Assembly (NCBI GenBank): GCA_016293535.1 | Contig: JAEDEB010000002.1 | Location: 29,452 to 93,451, forward strand | Length of the DNA: 64,000 nt | Reading direction: 5' to 3' | From: Bacteroidales bacterium | Lineage (GTDB): Bacteria; Bacteroidota; Bacteroidia; Bacteroidales; UBA932 | Shown here: piece by piece, positions 9,168-17,600 of the stretch | Position numbering within the stretch: position 1 is the stretch's first letter | Layout: each line of letters starts with the position of its first letter | Translations under genes and position numbers: made by a program | Notes under the pieces: model-generated | What the model was told of the DNA's origin: nothing | The model's input: only the letters and a program-made list of their open reading frames with translations | The model's database searches: none

Positions 9168-9791
9168 ATGAAACGCATTATTGTCATTCTCATTGTCTCT
9201 ACCATAATGTCAGCCGTCCCGGCAGCAGCGGCGGACAGAGAGAAGACCCTCATGAAACCCGGGCGTCCGGCAAATGAAATCAGCATCAGTTACGGCGGGC
9301 TCTCGTTGCCGCACATGGCAAACATTTTCGGCGGGATACTCGGGACGGGACTCAGCGGAGGATACTCCAAACTTGACAAGGCATCTACCGTCGGAGCGAT
9401 ATGCCTCGAATACCAGCGGCATCTCGGACGTCACATCGCAGTTGGAGGATGCATAGTGGAGGAGACGGTAATGCTTACCTTCGACAAGAAGACCGGCGAG
9501 ACCGAAAGTGGGGAACCCATATATGAGGAGGGCGACCGTCAGTGCAACACCTTCCTGACCCTGATGCCGTCAGTAAAGATTCCGTGGTTCTATCGGGAAC
9601 ATGTCAGCATGTACTCGGGATTAGCGCTCGGAGCGTGGTACAACCCCAACGGAGGAAGCAGCAAGTTTGGCTTCGCCGGCCACGTGAGCGCCGTGGGCGT
9701 TGACGCCGGCAACAGCGCAGTGCGCGCCTTCGCGGAAATCGGTTTCGGTTTCAAGGGGCTCGCCCTCATCGGCATCAGGTTCAGTTTCTAA
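9168..9791 (+). CDS. Exported outer-membrane beta-barrel-like protein
   Basis: A 207-residue protein with a signal peptide (MKRIIVILIVSTIMSAVPAAAA) and no lipobox. The mature chain has repeated Gly-rich amphipathic strands and terminates in GIRFSF, the aromatic C-terminus usual for outer-membrane barrels. No enzymatic motif is visible, and I do not recognise the family beyond 'outer membrane beta-barrel'. It has its own promoter candidate and inverted repeat. The stop codon overlaps that of the convergent gene by 4 bp (TAA here over TAG there), so no terminator space is left between the two. Confidence 0.7.
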   Translation: MKRIIVILIVSTIMSAVPAAAADREKTLMKPGRPANEISISYGGLSLPHMANIFGGILGTGLSGGYSKLDKASTVGAICLEYQRHLGRHIAVGGCIVEETVMLTFDKKTGETESGEPIYEEGDRQCNTFLTLMPSVKIPWFYREHVSMYSGLALGAWYNPNGGSSKFGFAGHVSAVGVDAGNSAVRAFAEIGFGFKGLALIGIRFSF

Positions 9792-11791
9792 AACTGACCG
9801 TCATCCTGCGAATTCAGTCCATACCTTCTGATAAGCACTGAAATCTCCGGATCCTTGTTGCCGCGGAATACCTTGCTGTGGTCTTCCCTGCAGGCATCAA
9901 GATAGCACTGAACGGCCTTCTGGTCGTCTCCCAGGCGAGAATATGCTATGGCAAGCAGATAGTTCACGTCGGCATTCGGCTCAAGCGACGAAAGAACGGC
10001 CTGTGCACTGATGTTCCTGTCCAGCGCAAGGTAGGCCACCGCCGTGTTGTAGTCGGCATAAGGAGCGAGTATGGACGCAGCCTTTTCGTAATCCCTGTCC
10101 TGTATTGCACGAACGCCTGTTGCATAGAGGGTGTCTATCTCCTCTGTATCCACAAACTCCCGCTTGCGAGCCGTTGACTTGAGATGGAAACTGAAAGTCA
10201 CATTCCTGAGCTTGGGATAAAGCCTGTCCTTTACATACCTGAAGGATTTCATCTCCGCTGCCATCCTGCGTTCACGCTGATCGGGATCAGGTGCGGATGA
10301 ACACGAAAAATAGATTTCCCGCTCAGCCGCGGAAATGGTCGAATCCCTCGAGACGAGTTCGTCAAGCAGGCCCCAGTTCTCGGAAAGGGAACGGGACAGA
10401 ACAATCATACGGCGCGGAGCCTGATGCTTGCTTATGCTCCCCTGCTCATCGACGGAGAAACCGCCGGCCCTGACGAGGGAATCGGAAAGCTCGCGTGCCA
10501 TCCTGTCGACATGGCGCCTTAGGTTCTCCGCACGCAGACGGGAGACCTTTGTGTTGATTGCGTATGAACCGTCGGGCGACGCCGAAGAAGTGACAACCAG
10601 CGAATCAAGGGTAAAACTTCCGTTCGAAAGAACATCGGTTACATAGCCGCGCACCTTTGCGAGTTCCTCTGCATTCCTGCCCATCGAAAGGTCCAGTTCA
10701 GCCTTTCCCGCGGCGAAGACTATGTTGCAATTCGCATTGACCCCTACCTGTCTTTCGACCATCCTCCGGACGAAACGCTTGGAATTGAGGCTTTCCTCAT
10801 CGATAAGGTCGCTGACTGAACTGATTATGAACTCGATTTTCTTGGACTGAGGTGTTTCATATATCATCTTTCCCTGCTCATACACCTCACCGGTCAGGGC
10901 TACATAGGCTTTCTTGAGCTTAGGACGAGCATTTATGGTCTGGACATAATTGTACTCGAAATCTCCGTCGGAGCTGACTATGACCGTATCCAGCCGTATA
11001 CCCTCCGTAACGATAGGAGCTTTCACGTATTTGGCGTACATCTTCTGCATCCTCGCCTTGCGGCGCTCGTTCCTCGCTTTGGCGGCGCGGTTGGTATAAT
11101 GCTCCAGCGCATCGCGTGCAGTAACCCCGTAGGCGGAGGCGAACTTCTCGTCCGATACCTCGGTGGAGTCTGTCTTGAACGCGTAGATTTCAGGAATATA
11201 ACGGCGCAGGAAGATTTCCAGCTGATCGACGTTCACGAACTTCGTCGTATCCGAGATTATGCTGTCCACGAACTTCTCGTAATGCTGGTAACCCTTGAGC
11301 TGAGCCTTGCGGTACTCCTTTCCAGTGATAATGACCGGGTCCAGGCGAATGGAATCCTCGAGTACATACAGATCCGGGCAGAAGCGCACCTGCCATTTGC
11401 TGTCCTGCATCTTCGCCGGAACCACCACCTTGAATTCAAGGTCCACCTTTCCGTGGCGTTCTGCTACATTCTTGAAGGTAGCGGTCACATACGAGGCCTG
11501 CAGCACGTCGTGCACGGATTCCAGTCCATTCTCGTCTTTTTCATTGCGCATCAGGTACATGACCGAACCGTCCTCATCCACATAGCGTATGGAGTCGGGC
11601 TTCGGGAGTTCGAAGGACGCCGTATCCACGACCGTGATTTCCCTGTCGGTGAGAAGAACATTGATGCCCATTTCGTTCTCGGTTATATAGCTGAGTTTCC
11701 GCTGGGTGGAGCAGGAAAAAAGAGCGGGAACAAGAAATGCGGCCACGGCTGCTGCGAAGAATATTTTCTTTTTTGGGGAAATCGTGTTCAT
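9788..11791 (-). CDS. OmpA-like and TPR-containing lipoprotein, last gene of the coiled-coil operon
   Basis: A 667-residue lipoprotein: N-terminal basic segment, hydrophobic core and lipobox FSC (Cys27). The middle third has an OmpA-like segment (~365-440) with VTSSASPDGSYAIN...RAENLRRHV, close to the GxaSPEGs...N..LS..RA pattern of the OmpA C-terminal fold, which binds peptidoglycan in classical members. The C-terminal ~100 residues (TLYATGVRAIQDRDYEKAASIL, YLLAIAYSRLGDDQKAV) are TPR-like helices for protein interaction. It lies 12 bp after the DUF3575 gene and is the promoter-distal gene of the operon. Inferred role: periplasmic or outer-membrane anchor or assembly factor for the coiled-coil lipoproteins. 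Family boundaries are uncertain. Confidence 0.75.
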   Translation of the reverse strand: MNTISPKKKIFFAAAVAAFLVPALFSCSTQRKLSYITENEMGINVLLTDREITVVDTASFELPKPDSIRYVDEDGSVMYLMRNEKDENGLESVHDVLQASYVTATFKNVAERHGKVDLEFKVVVPAKMQDSKWQVRFCPDLYVLEDSIRLDPVIITGKEYRKAQLKGYQHYEKFVDSIISDTTKFVNVDQLEIFLRRYIPEIYAFKTDSTEVSDEKFASAYGVTARDALEHYTNRAAKARNERRKARMQKMYAKYVKAPIVTEGIRLDTVIVSSDGDFEYNYVQTINARPKLKKAYVALTGEVYEQGKMIYETPQSKKIEFIISSVSDLIDEESLNSKRFVRRMVERQVGVNANCNIVFAAGKAELDLSMGRNAEELAKVRGYVTDVLSNGSFTLDSLVVTSSASPDGSYAINTKVSRLRAENLRRHVDRMARELSDSLVRAGGFSVDEQGSISKHQAPRRMIVLSRSLSENWGLLDELVSRDSTISAAEREIYFSCSSAPDPDQRERRMAAEMKSFRYVKDRLYPKLRNVTFSFHLKSTARKREFVDTEEIDTLYATGVRAIQDRDYEKAASILAPYADYNTAVAYLALDRNISAQAVLSSLEPNADVNYLLAIAYSRLGDDQKAVQCYLDACREDHSKVFRGNKDPEISVLIRRYGLNSQDDGQF

Positions 11792-11803
11792 CGGTTCAGA
11801 AAA

Positions 11804-12454
11804 TCAGAACAGAAAATGAAAGGAGAGTGATATGTCGTCAAGGGTTCCGAACCAGCGCGGGCCCTGCTCCCTTATATCCATGCATTCAGGACATCCATAA
11901 AGGGTATATTTCAGGTAGCGGCCGCCCCATGCGCCCATACCCAGTTCCAGATTGCAGTAACTGCTGAGCATGAAGGTATATCCGAGCGACAATCCCGCAC
12001 CCACGCCCTGACCTGTCTCCAGGGCAGGACGCCAAATCCCCGTAGTGGAGATTCCGCTGTACTGAGCCTTGAGTCCCAGCCAGAATCCGGAATATACATA
12101 CCACGGCCAATAGCGGAACCCAAGCCAGCCGGTCTGCTGCTGATTCCATATCGGAGTCTTTTTCGTCTTGAACTTCCAAGAGTTATACCTTCCGCCCAAT
12201 TCGAGGGAGAAGTGGCGGCCTACGGCCACACCGAGGGCGAGGTTGGGCGTCCCGAAGTTGAGCCACTGCAGGGCATTCGTACCTATGGACCATCTCTTCA
12301 TCTCCTTGCTCCTCACAACGTTCTCTGAAGCGGCGTCATCCTTCTTTGCGGAAGCTTCGGCACCGATGAAAACATCAGCGGCAAAGACAGTGGTCGGAAC
12401 GGAGAGCAACAGGACCGATGCGGCTATGCAATTAACAAAAAGAACTTTCATCAT
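11804..12454 (-). CDS. DUF3575 family outer-membrane barrel protein
   Basis: A 216-residue exported protein with signal peptide MMKVLFVNCIAASVLLLSVP...VFAA. The mature part has the DUF3575 signature: RWSIGTNALQWLNFGTPNLALGVAVGRHFSLELGGRYN, then W/Y/G-rich strands and a terminal SFHFLF. DUF3575 proteins in Bacteroidota are predicted small outer-membrane barrels, often beside surface-fibre or fimbrial genes; their molecular role is unproven. The start codon overlaps the stop of the upstream coiled-coil gene by 4 bp (two consecutive ATGs, 12454 and 12451), so it is translationally coupled. Confidence 0.85.
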   Translation of the reverse strand: MMKVLFVNCIAASVLLLSVPTTVFAADVFIGAEASAKKDDAASENVVRSKEMKRWSIGTNALQWLNFGTPNLALGVAVGRHFSLELGGRYNSWKFKTKKTPIWNQQQTGWLGFRYWPWYVYSGFWLGLKAQYSGISTTGIWRPALETGQGVGAGLSLGYTFMLSSYCNLELGMGAWGGRYLKYTLYGCPECMDIREQGPRWFGTLDDISLSFHFLF

Positions 12455-14484
12455 TCTGTAGTAGTTATCATCATTGTTGCAGGGATATAGTCACTCTGTC
12501 TGTCGTTGTTGCCGTCTGAAATTCTCAAAGCCAGCCACAAATCTCCCGCCTTGAAAGAATCCGGGAGAGGTACAATCTGCAGTGATATGCTCAGCACATC
12601 CCCCTCGGCAGTTGCAGTGAGAGATCCCGCAGAGGACTCTCCTTCTGAAGTCAAGACAAGCACCGACAGGGAAGAAGGGACTTTTGCAAGGGCATCTGCA
12701 GTTCCCGAAGGCAGTATCAGGAAGGACAATTCCGCGGAAGCATTTCCCACAGTGTCGCACATCACCGCCACTGAATCCCCCACATCCGGCAGCCAGTTCA
12801 CCGACTGTATCCTGGAAAGAAGCTTGCTTATGTCCTTGCTCATGTCCTTGCTCATGCCCGAAAGTGCGGAGTACAACTTCTTCAGATCGGAGACTGAAGA
12901 CTTGAGAGCATTGACCGCAGTCTGAAGTTTGCGGCTGTCCCTCGACCAGGAACGGTAAAGGTCAGCCTCCTTCGCATTGAGCGAATCCAGCTGTACTGCC
13001 ACGCTGTCCGCTATGCGTCCCTCCATCTCCTTGGTCGCCGACAATATGGCCGCCTCATATTTAGTCTTCATAAGTTCCTCAAGATCGGCCAGTTCGGTCT
13101 TGTACAACTCTATCCTCTCCTCATTTGCCTTGATTGCGCGCCAGCAGGAATCGAGCAGCTCGACATTACGCCCGATCAGAACGGCATTCTTCCTTATCGC
13201 CGCAGCATTCTCGGACACCTCTGCCGCCTGCTCCAGCAGAGTTGTTCCGAAAGAATCGAACTGATCATATGCACCATTCATTTTCTCAATGGCATTCTGT
13301 ATCCTCCCTATGTTAACGGAATTCGTGTCCATGTGTTCCTTCAGGGCGGCAATTGTATCCTTCTGACGCAGGATTTCAGCGGCATTGTCGGCGATGGCGA
13401 CGGCAGCAGCTGATATCTTGTCCGCATTGGAGCCGAAGTCCCTGAGCAGCGCGGCATTCTGCTCCTGAAGGCCTGCAATTCTCGCCGTCTCGGACCTGTA
13501 TCCCGCCACAAGATCAGCGTATTTCTGTACCTTGCCCCGTATCTCCTTTTCAAGCGAGGTGGTAAGCGATAATATGTACTCCTCGTTGTTCTCAAGCTCA
13601 CTTTCCATCTCCGCGGCAAGGGAACGTATGCAGGAATCAAGTTTCGCCTTGGTGTAATAACCGTCGAGCAATGTGTTGACCCAAGCCTTCATACTGTCCT
13701 CATATTTGAGGATTCCATCCTTGAAATATGCCTCATAGGCAGTCTTGAGCTCAGCCTCGGCAGCCTCCACGGTAGGGACTATGCCCGCAGCTATATCGGC
13801 CACCTCTGCTTTCATTTCATTGCCGAGATTCTCTATCGATGCGGGAATATCCTCATTGAAGGCTTTGTCTATGGCTGCTGACAGCTTTTCCATATCCGAA
13901 TCCGCCTTGTCTATTGCCGTTCTTGCGGCAGTCACGTCAGCACAGAGGGCGTTGTATTGAGCGAGGGTGGCAAAACTCGCAGAAGCCCAGGATCTCAGGT
14001 CGGAAACTTCCGAATCCGCATACCGCCTGAGTTCATCTATCCTGCTCCCGAGATTGGTGTCCGCGTTCTGAAGCTCCTTGACAGCGTTCTTGAGGGCGGA
14101 GAGTTTCGAAGACATCTCCCTGCGGTATGCAGAAATCTCCAGAGACAGGGTTCCGGACGAGACGGTGAGATCGGAATAAGCCTTTTTCTCCACCTCTGAA
14201 AGCCTGTCCTCGGACTTTTCTATCTCTTCTTCAAGAACGGCGGCCTTCTCTTCAAGGGATGAGAGATAGGTCTGCAGCGAACTTTCGAGTTCCTCAAGGT
14301 CCGGGATGGTCTCCCTTATGCGGTCAAGCTGCTGCTGTATCGTATTGATTGCCTGCTTGCCCTCCCTGTCTATCTTGATATGGGTATCGAAGAGATTCTC
14401 GCGGAAATCACATCCGCAGAGCATCAGGAGTGCCGTTGCCGCAAGTATAGTGGACTTTTTTAACATGCCTGAAAACAATTTCAT
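12451..14484 (-). CDS. Long coiled-coil lipoprotein C (third of three paralogues)
   Basis: A 677-residue lipoprotein with lipobox LCGC (Cys25). Residues ~35-555 are almost continuously helical coiled coil. It shares landmark blocks with its two neighbours: RIDELRRYAD (148-157), SWASASFATLAQY (165-177), WVNTLLDGYY (268-277) and LLSRIQS (555-561). Repeated I-x-x-N heptads lie at 430-433, 437-440 and 451-454. After the coil comes a ~110-residue beta module with LPSGTADALA and ISDGNNDRQSDY, present in all three paralogues. No enzymatic motif. Starts inside the upstream gene's stop (4-bp overlap). A 12-bp tandem repeat sits just before the RIQS block. Predicted role: one strand of an envelope-anchored stalk; family unrecognised. 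Confidence 0.8.
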   Translation of the reverse strand: MKLFSGMLKKSTILAATALLMLCGCDFRENLFDTHIKIDREGKQAINTIQQQLDRIRETIPDLEELESSLQTYLSSLEEKAAVLEEEIEKSEDRLSEVEKKAYSDLTVSSGTLSLEISAYRREMSSKLSALKNAVKELQNADTNLGSRIDELRRYADSEVSDLRSWASASFATLAQYNALCADVTAARTAIDKADSDMEKLSAAIDKAFNEDIPASIENLGNEMKAEVADIAAGIVPTVEAAEAELKTAYEAYFKDGILKYEDSMKAWVNTLLDGYYTKAKLDSCIRSLAAEMESELENNEEYILSLTTSLEKEIRGKVQKYADLVAGYRSETARIAGLQEQNAALLRDFGSNADKISAAAVAIADNAAEILRQKDTIAALKEHMDTNSVNIGRIQNAIEKMNGAYDQFDSFGTTLLEQAAEVSENAAAIRKNAVLIGRNVELLDSCWRAIKANEERIELYKTELADLEELMKTKYEAAILSATKEMEGRIADSVAVQLDSLNAKEADLYRSWSRDSRKLQTAVNALKSSVSDLKKLYSALSGMSKDMSKDISKLLSRIQSVNWLPDVGDSVAVMCDTVGNASAELSFLILPSGTADALAKVPSSLSVLVLTSEGESSAGSLTATAEGDVLSISLQIVPLPDSFKAGDLWLALRISDGNNDRQSDYIPATMMITTTE
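12823..12858 (-). repeat. Three-copy 12-bp in-frame tandem repeat in coiled-coil gene C
   Basis: Three successive 12-bp units (plus-strand cttgctYatgYc, one mismatch between neighbours) encode MSK-D MSK-D ISK immediately before the conserved LLSRIQS block. A unit change would shift the coil by four residues. Confidence 0.6.
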
Positions 14485-17400
14485 AAGTCGGATGTGTTTA
14501 CTGTCATATATGCCTCTTCCTCAATTACGGACTCATAGGCCGGGAGGAGGGCGGAATAGGCTGCTCGACTGCCCTGGGGAACGATAATGCGCCCCACCGA
14601 AGCATAGCTGAAGGAATTATCCGCGATTGCCGGAGGAACTGCGGAGCGGAAACGTATCAGTTCCATATTGCTGTCTTCAGACGCGAAGGCCAGGGACCCT
14701 ATGCTCTCCACGGATGATGGAATATCCAGGCTGGTAAGAGGGCAGCCGTAGAAGGCGCAATCCCCTATCGTCTTCACGGAAGGTGGCAGAAGCAAGTTCG
14801 CAAGAGACCCGTTGGAGAACTGCCAGTCGGAAGGTATGGTTTCAAGACTCTTGAAATACTGCAGGAGGGAAAGGTCGGATATCGCTTCAAGCGGGACGTA
14901 TGCCATAGGATCGACATCCGTTACGGTATAGAAGCCTCCATAGCATCCGTCCCAGCTTTCGCCATCGCTGTACTGAGTTTCCACAGCCTCTTTGAATTTT
15001 TTCTGCTGGACTGAATCTGCAAACTCCACCTTTCGGGCCGCAAGTGCTTTCAAGTCATCACAGTCGGACGGGACCCTCCGGCAGAAGAAGGAATCATTGT
15101 CCAGCAGAAGGGTCTGGAGACGGCATTCCTCAGGAATGTAGAGAATTCCCGTAGCCGAGCCCCTGAAATCCACACGGACTGCATCGAAGGAGGCTTTGAG
15201 GAGCAGGTCCCCGCCATTCCCGTTACGGATTGTGACCGAAGGCAGGACCAGGTCCGAACTGAGCCGCCCTATGGACGCCGCATCCATGAACAGTTCCTTG
15301 ACGACATTGGAGCCCAGGGAAATGGAATCTGCGAGAGAAGAAGTGAGGTCTATGGAGCTGACGTCCGGGAAATAGCACAGTCCTTCGAGGGATGAGACAG
15401 CCGTTCCGGAAAGGTCGAAACCGGCACCGGGTTCATTGGCGGCGTCGAAAAGCACGGAATCCCTGAGGGTCAAGAGTCCGTCCGAGTTCATATCGCAGTT
15501 TGCCAGAAGATATTCCCTGAAGGCGCTGTCCGGAACTGAGAGTTCCTCGTCGACCTCGATGCATTCGAGGGAGCAGTAATCCGTCTGGAAGGAGTTGTTC
15601 CCGTCTGAAACGATGATGGAGACGCTTGCTCCCGTTTCAGGGGTGAAGAAAGTCATAGGAAGCACGGTGGCGTCCACGGTCACCGACAGAATATCTCCGT
15701 CGGCACTGACAGTACGCAGGCTTGCCGGAATCTCGCGTCCTGCCCTTGTGAGCGTGTTCAGAAAATAGGCAGAGATGAGTTCCGGATGGGAGGCAAGCCC
15801 TTCAGCCGTTCCGGAAGGCAGAACCTTGAAGCGCAAGCTTGCAGCAGCGGTATGGTAACGTCCCGCGGTATAAGTCACCGCTGCACCCTTGCAGCCGGGA
15901 ACCGGCAACCTTGACATCGACTGTATTCTTGAAAGGAGTTTGTCCACCTCACTGCGGGCATTCACTATACGCTGCTGTATCGAGGCGAAACGATCATTAA
16001 GTGATTTCACTGCGGCTTCAGCCCTGCCGACCCGCGCCGCAATCGTGTCGCGTCTCTCGGCGAAACTGCCGTTGAAATCATCCAGAGAAGCGTTTACAAG
16101 GCTGAGTCTGCTCCGGACTTCCTCTTTGATCCGGCCTTCCGCCTCCTCTATGGCCGCCTGGATTGCGGCATTGTACTCTTGGCGGAGTTTCTCTTTTCTC
16201 ACGACCACGGAGTCTCTGAAATCGTTGAGGTTTTCAGTATTGCTCCTGATTGCCTCGACATTGGCTTCCAAAGCTTCAGCATTCCGGGCAATGAGCGAAG
16301 AGGCTTCTGCAATATCCTCGGAGTTCTTCACTATGGACTCGAGACTTTCTGCCAGCCACTTTTCATAGCGGCTGAGCACTCCGAGACTGTCCTTCATTTC
16401 TTCCACCCTGCCGTTCTGTGCATCGGCAAGGGTTTCAAGGGTTTTAACTTCAGGAGAGATGTCTCTGATGAGAGAATCCACGACAAATATGCGGGCTGCG
16501 TTTGCCTCTATGGCGGCTGCGTCAGCATCAATCTGCGCCGCCAGGTCGATAAGAGTCTGCGGGAGAGCCTTCTCGAAAGCATCGACTTCGTCAAGACTCT
16601 TTGCGAGGTCATCAAGGTTTCGGTTGTTTGCCTCCACAAGGGAGTCCAGATGGGAAGACAGGGATTTGACCGCACTGACCAGGTAGGCCTTCTGGGCCTT
16701 GAGGGCTTCATTGAAACGAAACATGGACAAGGAAATCATCTGCTCCACGTCAGTTATGTTGGAATACCCTGTGAGCTGGTTGTTCACCCATGATTCCATT
16801 CCTGCCCTGGATGTCTCGAGCGCAGACTCGAGAGCCTTCTTGTACTCCCCTTCCACCTTTGAGCTGAAGGCCTTGACGGCAGACTCCATATCCTTACCAA
16901 GCTTTTTGATATCATCCTTCAGCTGATTCTCTGCAGCCTCAAGTGAAGCCGGGATAAGAATGTCGACAGCGGTGTTGAAGCGGGACAGGACTGAACTCAC
17001 GAGGTTCTCAAGCGTAACGACGGTCTGCTGTACGGAGGACATCACGGCAACCGTGCTGTTGTACTGTTCGAGCGTTGCGTAAGTTCCCGATGTCCAGTTC
17101 TCCGCTTCCGAAAGCGCGTTGTCAGTATATTCCTTCAGCTGGTCAATCCTGTTTCCAAGTGCCGCATCCGATTCTCTCAGTTTGGTCAGAAGAGCATTGA
17201 TATCGGAAATAGCCGTTTCCATTTCCATTTTCTGAGCCTCGATCTGAGCCCGGATGTCACTCTCCATCGAAGATATTTCCCCGCTCATTTCCACCGAAAG
17301 CTCTTCTATTCGGGCCTCCAGCTCCTTTTCCCTTTCGGAGAGTTCCTCGAGAGCGACGGCAAGTTCGTCTATGTAGGCCTCGAGAGCCTGTCTGGTCTGC

Positions 17401-17600
17401 TCGGCGTCCTCCACGGACACATCCATCATTTCCACCTGACGTGCGAGAGGGTTTATGGTCTGGTCCACAAGGGTGTCAAGCTGGTTCCTGATATCCTCGA
17501 ATCTCTCGTCGAATTCCGTACATGAAGAATTGACAAACAGCGGGACAAAAACGGAAAGCAGTGCGCCAAGGGTAGCGGAAAGTTTTCTTAAATGTTTCAT
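14481..17600 (-). CDS. Long coiled-coil lipoprotein B with Ca-loop and leucine-rich-repeat head
   Basis: A 1039-residue lipoprotein (lipobox NSSC, Cys27). Residues ~30-560 are coiled coil with the shared blocks RIDQLKEYTD (151-160), NWTSGTYATLEQY (168-180), WVNNQLTGYS (271-280) and LLSRIQS (555-561). Heptads of I/L-x-x-N occur at 437-440, 444-447 and 451-454. Residues ~565-685 are the shared beta module (VLPSGTAEGLA, VSDGNNSFQTDY). Only this paralogue continues: an EF-hand/dockerin-like loop D703-M-N-S-D707-G-L-L-T711, then leucine-rich repeats, the last part of BspA type (PPSVKTIGDCAFYGC, DIPSSVESIGSLAFAS), to residue ~1030. BspA-type repeats are known from surface adhesins, so B looks like the ligand-binding strand. 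It overlaps both neighbours by 4 bp. Confidence 0.82.
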   Translation of the reverse strand: MKHLRKLSATLGALLSVFVPLFVNSSCTEFDERFEDIRNQLDTLVDQTINPLARQVEMMDVSVEDAEQTRQALEAYIDELAVALEELSEREKELEARIEELSVEMSGEISSMESDIRAQIEAQKMEMETAISDINALLTKLRESDAALGNRIDQLKEYTDNALSEAENWTSGTYATLEQYNSTVAVMSSVQQTVVTLENLVSSVLSRFNTAVDILIPASLEAAENQLKDDIKKLGKDMESAVKAFSSKVEGEYKKALESALETSRAGMESWVNNQLTGYSNITDVEQMISLSMFRFNEALKAQKAYLVSAVKSLSSHLDSLVEANNRNLDDLAKSLDEVDAFEKALPQTLIDLAAQIDADAAAIEANAARIFVVDSLIRDISPEVKTLETLADAQNGRVEEMKDSLGVLSRYEKWLAESLESIVKNSEDIAEASSLIARNAEALEANVEAIRSNTENLNDFRDSVVVRKEKLRQEYNAAIQAAIEEAEGRIKEEVRSRLSLVNASLDDFNGSFAERRDTIAARVGRAEAAVKSLNDRFASIQQRIVNARSEVDKLLSRIQSMSRLPVPGCKGAAVTYTAGRYHTAAASLRFKVLPSGTAEGLASHPELISAYFLNTLTRAGREIPASLRTVSADGDILSVTVDATVLPMTFFTPETGASVSIIVSDGNNSFQTDYCSLECIEVDEELSVPDSAFREYLLANCDMNSDGLLTLRDSVLFDAANEPGAGFDLSGTAVSSLEGLCYFPDVSSIDLTSSLADSISLGSNVVKELFMDAASIGRLSSDLVLPSVTIRNGNGGDLLLKASFDAVRVDFRGSATGILYIPEECRLQTLLLDNDSFFCRRVPSDCDDLKALAARKVEFADSVQQKKFKEAVETQYSDGESWDGCYGGFYTVTDVDPMAYVPLEAISDLSLLQYFKSLETIPSDWQFSNGSLANLLLPPSVKTIGDCAFYGCPLTSLDIPSSVESIGSLAFASEDSNMELIRFRSAVPPAIADNSFSYASVGRIIVPQGSRAAYSALLPAYESVIEEEAYMTVNTSDL

